Shown here in pieces: positions 4,606-6,080 of a DNA stretch of 6,080 nucleotides. The stretch is from an uncultured Clostridia bacterium (lineage in GTDB: Bacteria; Bacillota; Clostridia; Oscillospirales; Acutalibacteraceae): contig CAMFTS010000061.1 of assembly GCA_945988915.1 (NCBI GenBank), forward strand, positions 1-6,080. Direction: 5' to 3'. Both the position numbers and the translations under genes were made by a program. Positions within the stretch are counted from its first letter, which is position 1; each line of letters opens with the position of its first letter. The notes below the pieces were generated by a model, which was not told the origin of the DNA, did not search any database, and was given only the letters and a program-made list of their open reading frames with translations.

Positions 4606-6080
4606 ATGAAGCTGTCATTTTTAGGTGCGGCACATGAAGTTACAGGCAGCTGCACACTGCTTGAATTCAACGATAAAAAAGTAATCATTGACTGCGGTAT
4701 GGAACAGGGAACTGATATCTACGAAAACTGCGAGCTTCCTGTTTCTCCGTCGCAAATAGACTGTGTGTTGTTAACTCACGCGCATATAGACCATTCGGGA
4801 AAGATTCCCGTACTCACTTCCAACGGATTTTCGGGAAAAATCTATGCAACCGACGCTACAACCCGTCTTTGCAAGGTTATGCTTCAGGATTCCGCTCACA
4901 TACAGGAATTTGAAGCTGAATGGCGAAACAGAAAGAATAAGCGTTCAGGCAAAGAAGCTTATACGCCTCTCTATACGGTTGACGATGCTTTAAAATCGAT
5001 TACGCACTTTGTCGGCTGTAACTATGAAGAAAAAATTGAAGTTTATGACGATATGTCAATCAGATTTATTGACGCAGGTCATCTTCTCGGTTCTGCGAGC
5101 ATTGAAATATCAATACGCGAAAACTCAGAGGAAAAAATAATTGTATTCTCGGGTGATATCGGAAATACAGATCAGCCTATCATTAAAGACCCGACATATC
5201 TGAAGAATGCCGATTTTGTCGTAATGGAAAGCACCTACGGCGACAGAAGCCACGAGAAAAGGCTCGATTCCGTTTCGCAGTTAGTGCCGATTATTCAGCG
5301 TACTTTTGACCGGGGAGGCAATGTTGTAATCCCGTCATTCGCTGTCGGCAGAACACAGGAGCTGTTGTATTTCATCAGACAAATCAAAGAATCGGGACTT
5401 ATTAAAAATCACAATAATTTTCCTGTGTATATCGACAGTCCTCTTGCCGTTGAAGCTACAAATATTTTTAACATAAGTACAGATGATTTTGACGAAGAAG
5501 CCGCCGCGCTCATTGAAGCAGGTATCAATCCCATTACCTTTGACGGATTGAAAATCGCTGTTTCATCTGAGGAATCAAAGCTGATAAATGCCGACAAAGA
5601 GCCGAAAATTATTATTTCTGCAAGCGGAATGTGCGAAGCCGGCAGAATCAGGCATCATTTAAAGCATAATCTCTGGCGCCCTGAAAGTACAATAGTATTT
5701 GTCGGCTATCAATCGGTGGGCACGCTCGGAAGAGCGCTTGTCGAAGGTGCCGATGAGGTTAAGCTCTTCGGTGAAAGAATTAAAGTTGCGGCTGAAATCT
5801 GCGTAATTGCAGGTATAAGCGGACACGCTGACGACAATGGTCTTATCAAGTGGATTTCAACCTTTGAAACGAAGCCTAAAAAGGTGTTTGTAAATCACGG
5901 AGATGACGCTGTATGCGAAGTCTTTGCAAGTCGATTAAGAGATGAGCTGAAGCTTGACGCCGTTGCTCCGTACAATGCCGCGGAATATGATTTGACAAAT
6001 AATATCTGCATTTATGAGGGCAACAAAAAGAAAATCGAAAAGAGCGAGGGCTTCAGGCAAAACACCGCAAGGCTTTCCCC
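4606..6080 (+). CDS. Beta-CASP metallo-beta-lactamase-fold ribonuclease (YSH1/CPSF-like), 3' end outside window
   Basis: The frame is open from ATG 4606 to the right edge (491 codons, no stop), so the C-terminus is missing. AGGAGG (4593-4598) seven bases upstream fixes the start. Metal-binding MBL motifs are present: HAHIDH (58-63), His159 in AGHLLGS, Asp184 in FSGD, and His431 in NHGDD near the end of the domain. The inserted beta-CASP domain shows motif A (Glu208 in ESTYGDR), motif B (His351 after SGMCEAGR) and motif C (His407 in SGHADD). This set defines zinc-dependent nucleases of the CPSF73/TTHA0252 group (COG1236), which act on RNA as endo- or exonucleases in the cytosol. HAHIDHSG differs from the HGHEDH form usual in RNase J, so I do not call it rnj. 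Asp follows HG where Glu is commoner. No DNA or RNA substrate can be inferred, and no link to the hyd genes is evident. Confidence 0.9.
   Translation, partial: MKLSFLGAAHEVTGSCTLLEFNDKKVIIDCGMEQGTDIYENCELPVSPSQIDCVLLTHAHIDHSGKIPVLTSNGFSGKIYATDATTRLCKVMLQDSAHIQEFEAEWRNRKNKRSGKEAYTPLYTVDDALKSITHFVGCNYEEKIEVYDDMSIRFIDAGHLLGSASIEISIRENSEEKIIVFSGDIGNTDQPIIKDPTYLKNADFVVMESTYGDRSHEKRLDSVSQLVPIIQRTFDRGGNVVIPSFAVGRTQELLYFIRQIKESGLIKNHNNFPVYIDSPLAVEATNIFNISTDDFDEEAAALIEAGINPITFDGLKIAVSSEESKLINADKEPKIIISASGMCEAGRIRHHLKHNLWRPESTIVFVGYQSVGTLGRALVEGADEVKLFGERIKVAAEICVIAGISGHADDNGLIKWISTFETKPKKVFVNHGDDAVCEVFASRLRDELKLDAVAPYNAAEYDLTNNICIYEGNKKKIEKSEGFRQNTARLS

Noticed and set aside
4479..4688. Minus-strand open frame of 69 codons across the hydF-nuclease intergenic region
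   Set aside because: It runs through the operon terminator, the nuclease promoter and the nuclease start on the opposite strand, with no recognisable protein features.
1..6080. CRISPR arrays, tRNA/rRNA genes, insertion sequences, phage or defence genes
   Set aside because: No spaced direct repeats, no cloverleaf-like or rRNA sequence, no transposase or integrase motifs, and no shift in base composition were seen.

Overview
The window looks like a chromosomal segment from an anaerobic, fermentative member of the Clostridia (Bacillota), most like a gut Oscillospiraceae/Ruminococcus-type organism. This rests on the AT-leaning composition (about 40-45% GC by eye), strong Shine-Dalgarno sites, TTGAxx/TATAAT promoters, U-rich intrinsic terminators and, above all, a dedicated [FeFe]-hydrogenase maturation operon. 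The taxonomic call is inference. Every supported gene lies on the + strand.

Layout. (1) Positions 1-222: the last 73 codons of an M20-family zinc peptidase. (2) Positions 223-434: a 212-base intergenic region with a good sigma-A-type promoter (263-291), a leader able to fold into two nested helices (325-388), and directly after them an intrinsic terminator (389-416). This terminator ends just before the Shine-Dalgarno of the next gene, so it lies inside the leader of the operon it precedes. (3) Positions 435-4448: four tightly packed genes, a TM1266-type small putative regulator, hydE, hydG and hydF, closed by a strong terminator (4455-4480). (4) Positions 4449-4605: an intergenic region with two adjacent hairpins (4490-4520) and a second promoter (4559-4586). 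(5) Position 4606 to the window end: a beta-CASP metallo-beta-lactamase-fold RNA-processing nuclease that runs off the right edge.

How the genes work together. HydE, HydG and HydF together build the 2Fe subcluster of the [FeFe]-hydrogenase H-cluster. HydG (radical SAM) cleaves tyrosine to supply CO and cyanide on iron. HydE (radical SAM) acts on the HydG product on the way to the bridged di-iron unit. HydF (GTPase with an FeS site) carries the finished 2Fe precursor to apo-hydrogenase HydA. The TM1266 protein habitually travels with these genes and is annotated as a putative regulator without proven function. No hydrogenase structural gene is visible here, so HydA must be encoded elsewhere. 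The flanking peptidase and nuclease have no evident link to hydrogenase biology.

The genes are ordinary members of known families. The least explained sequence is the structured, terminator-bearing leader in front of the hyd operon, which I cannot match to a riboswitch class I know.
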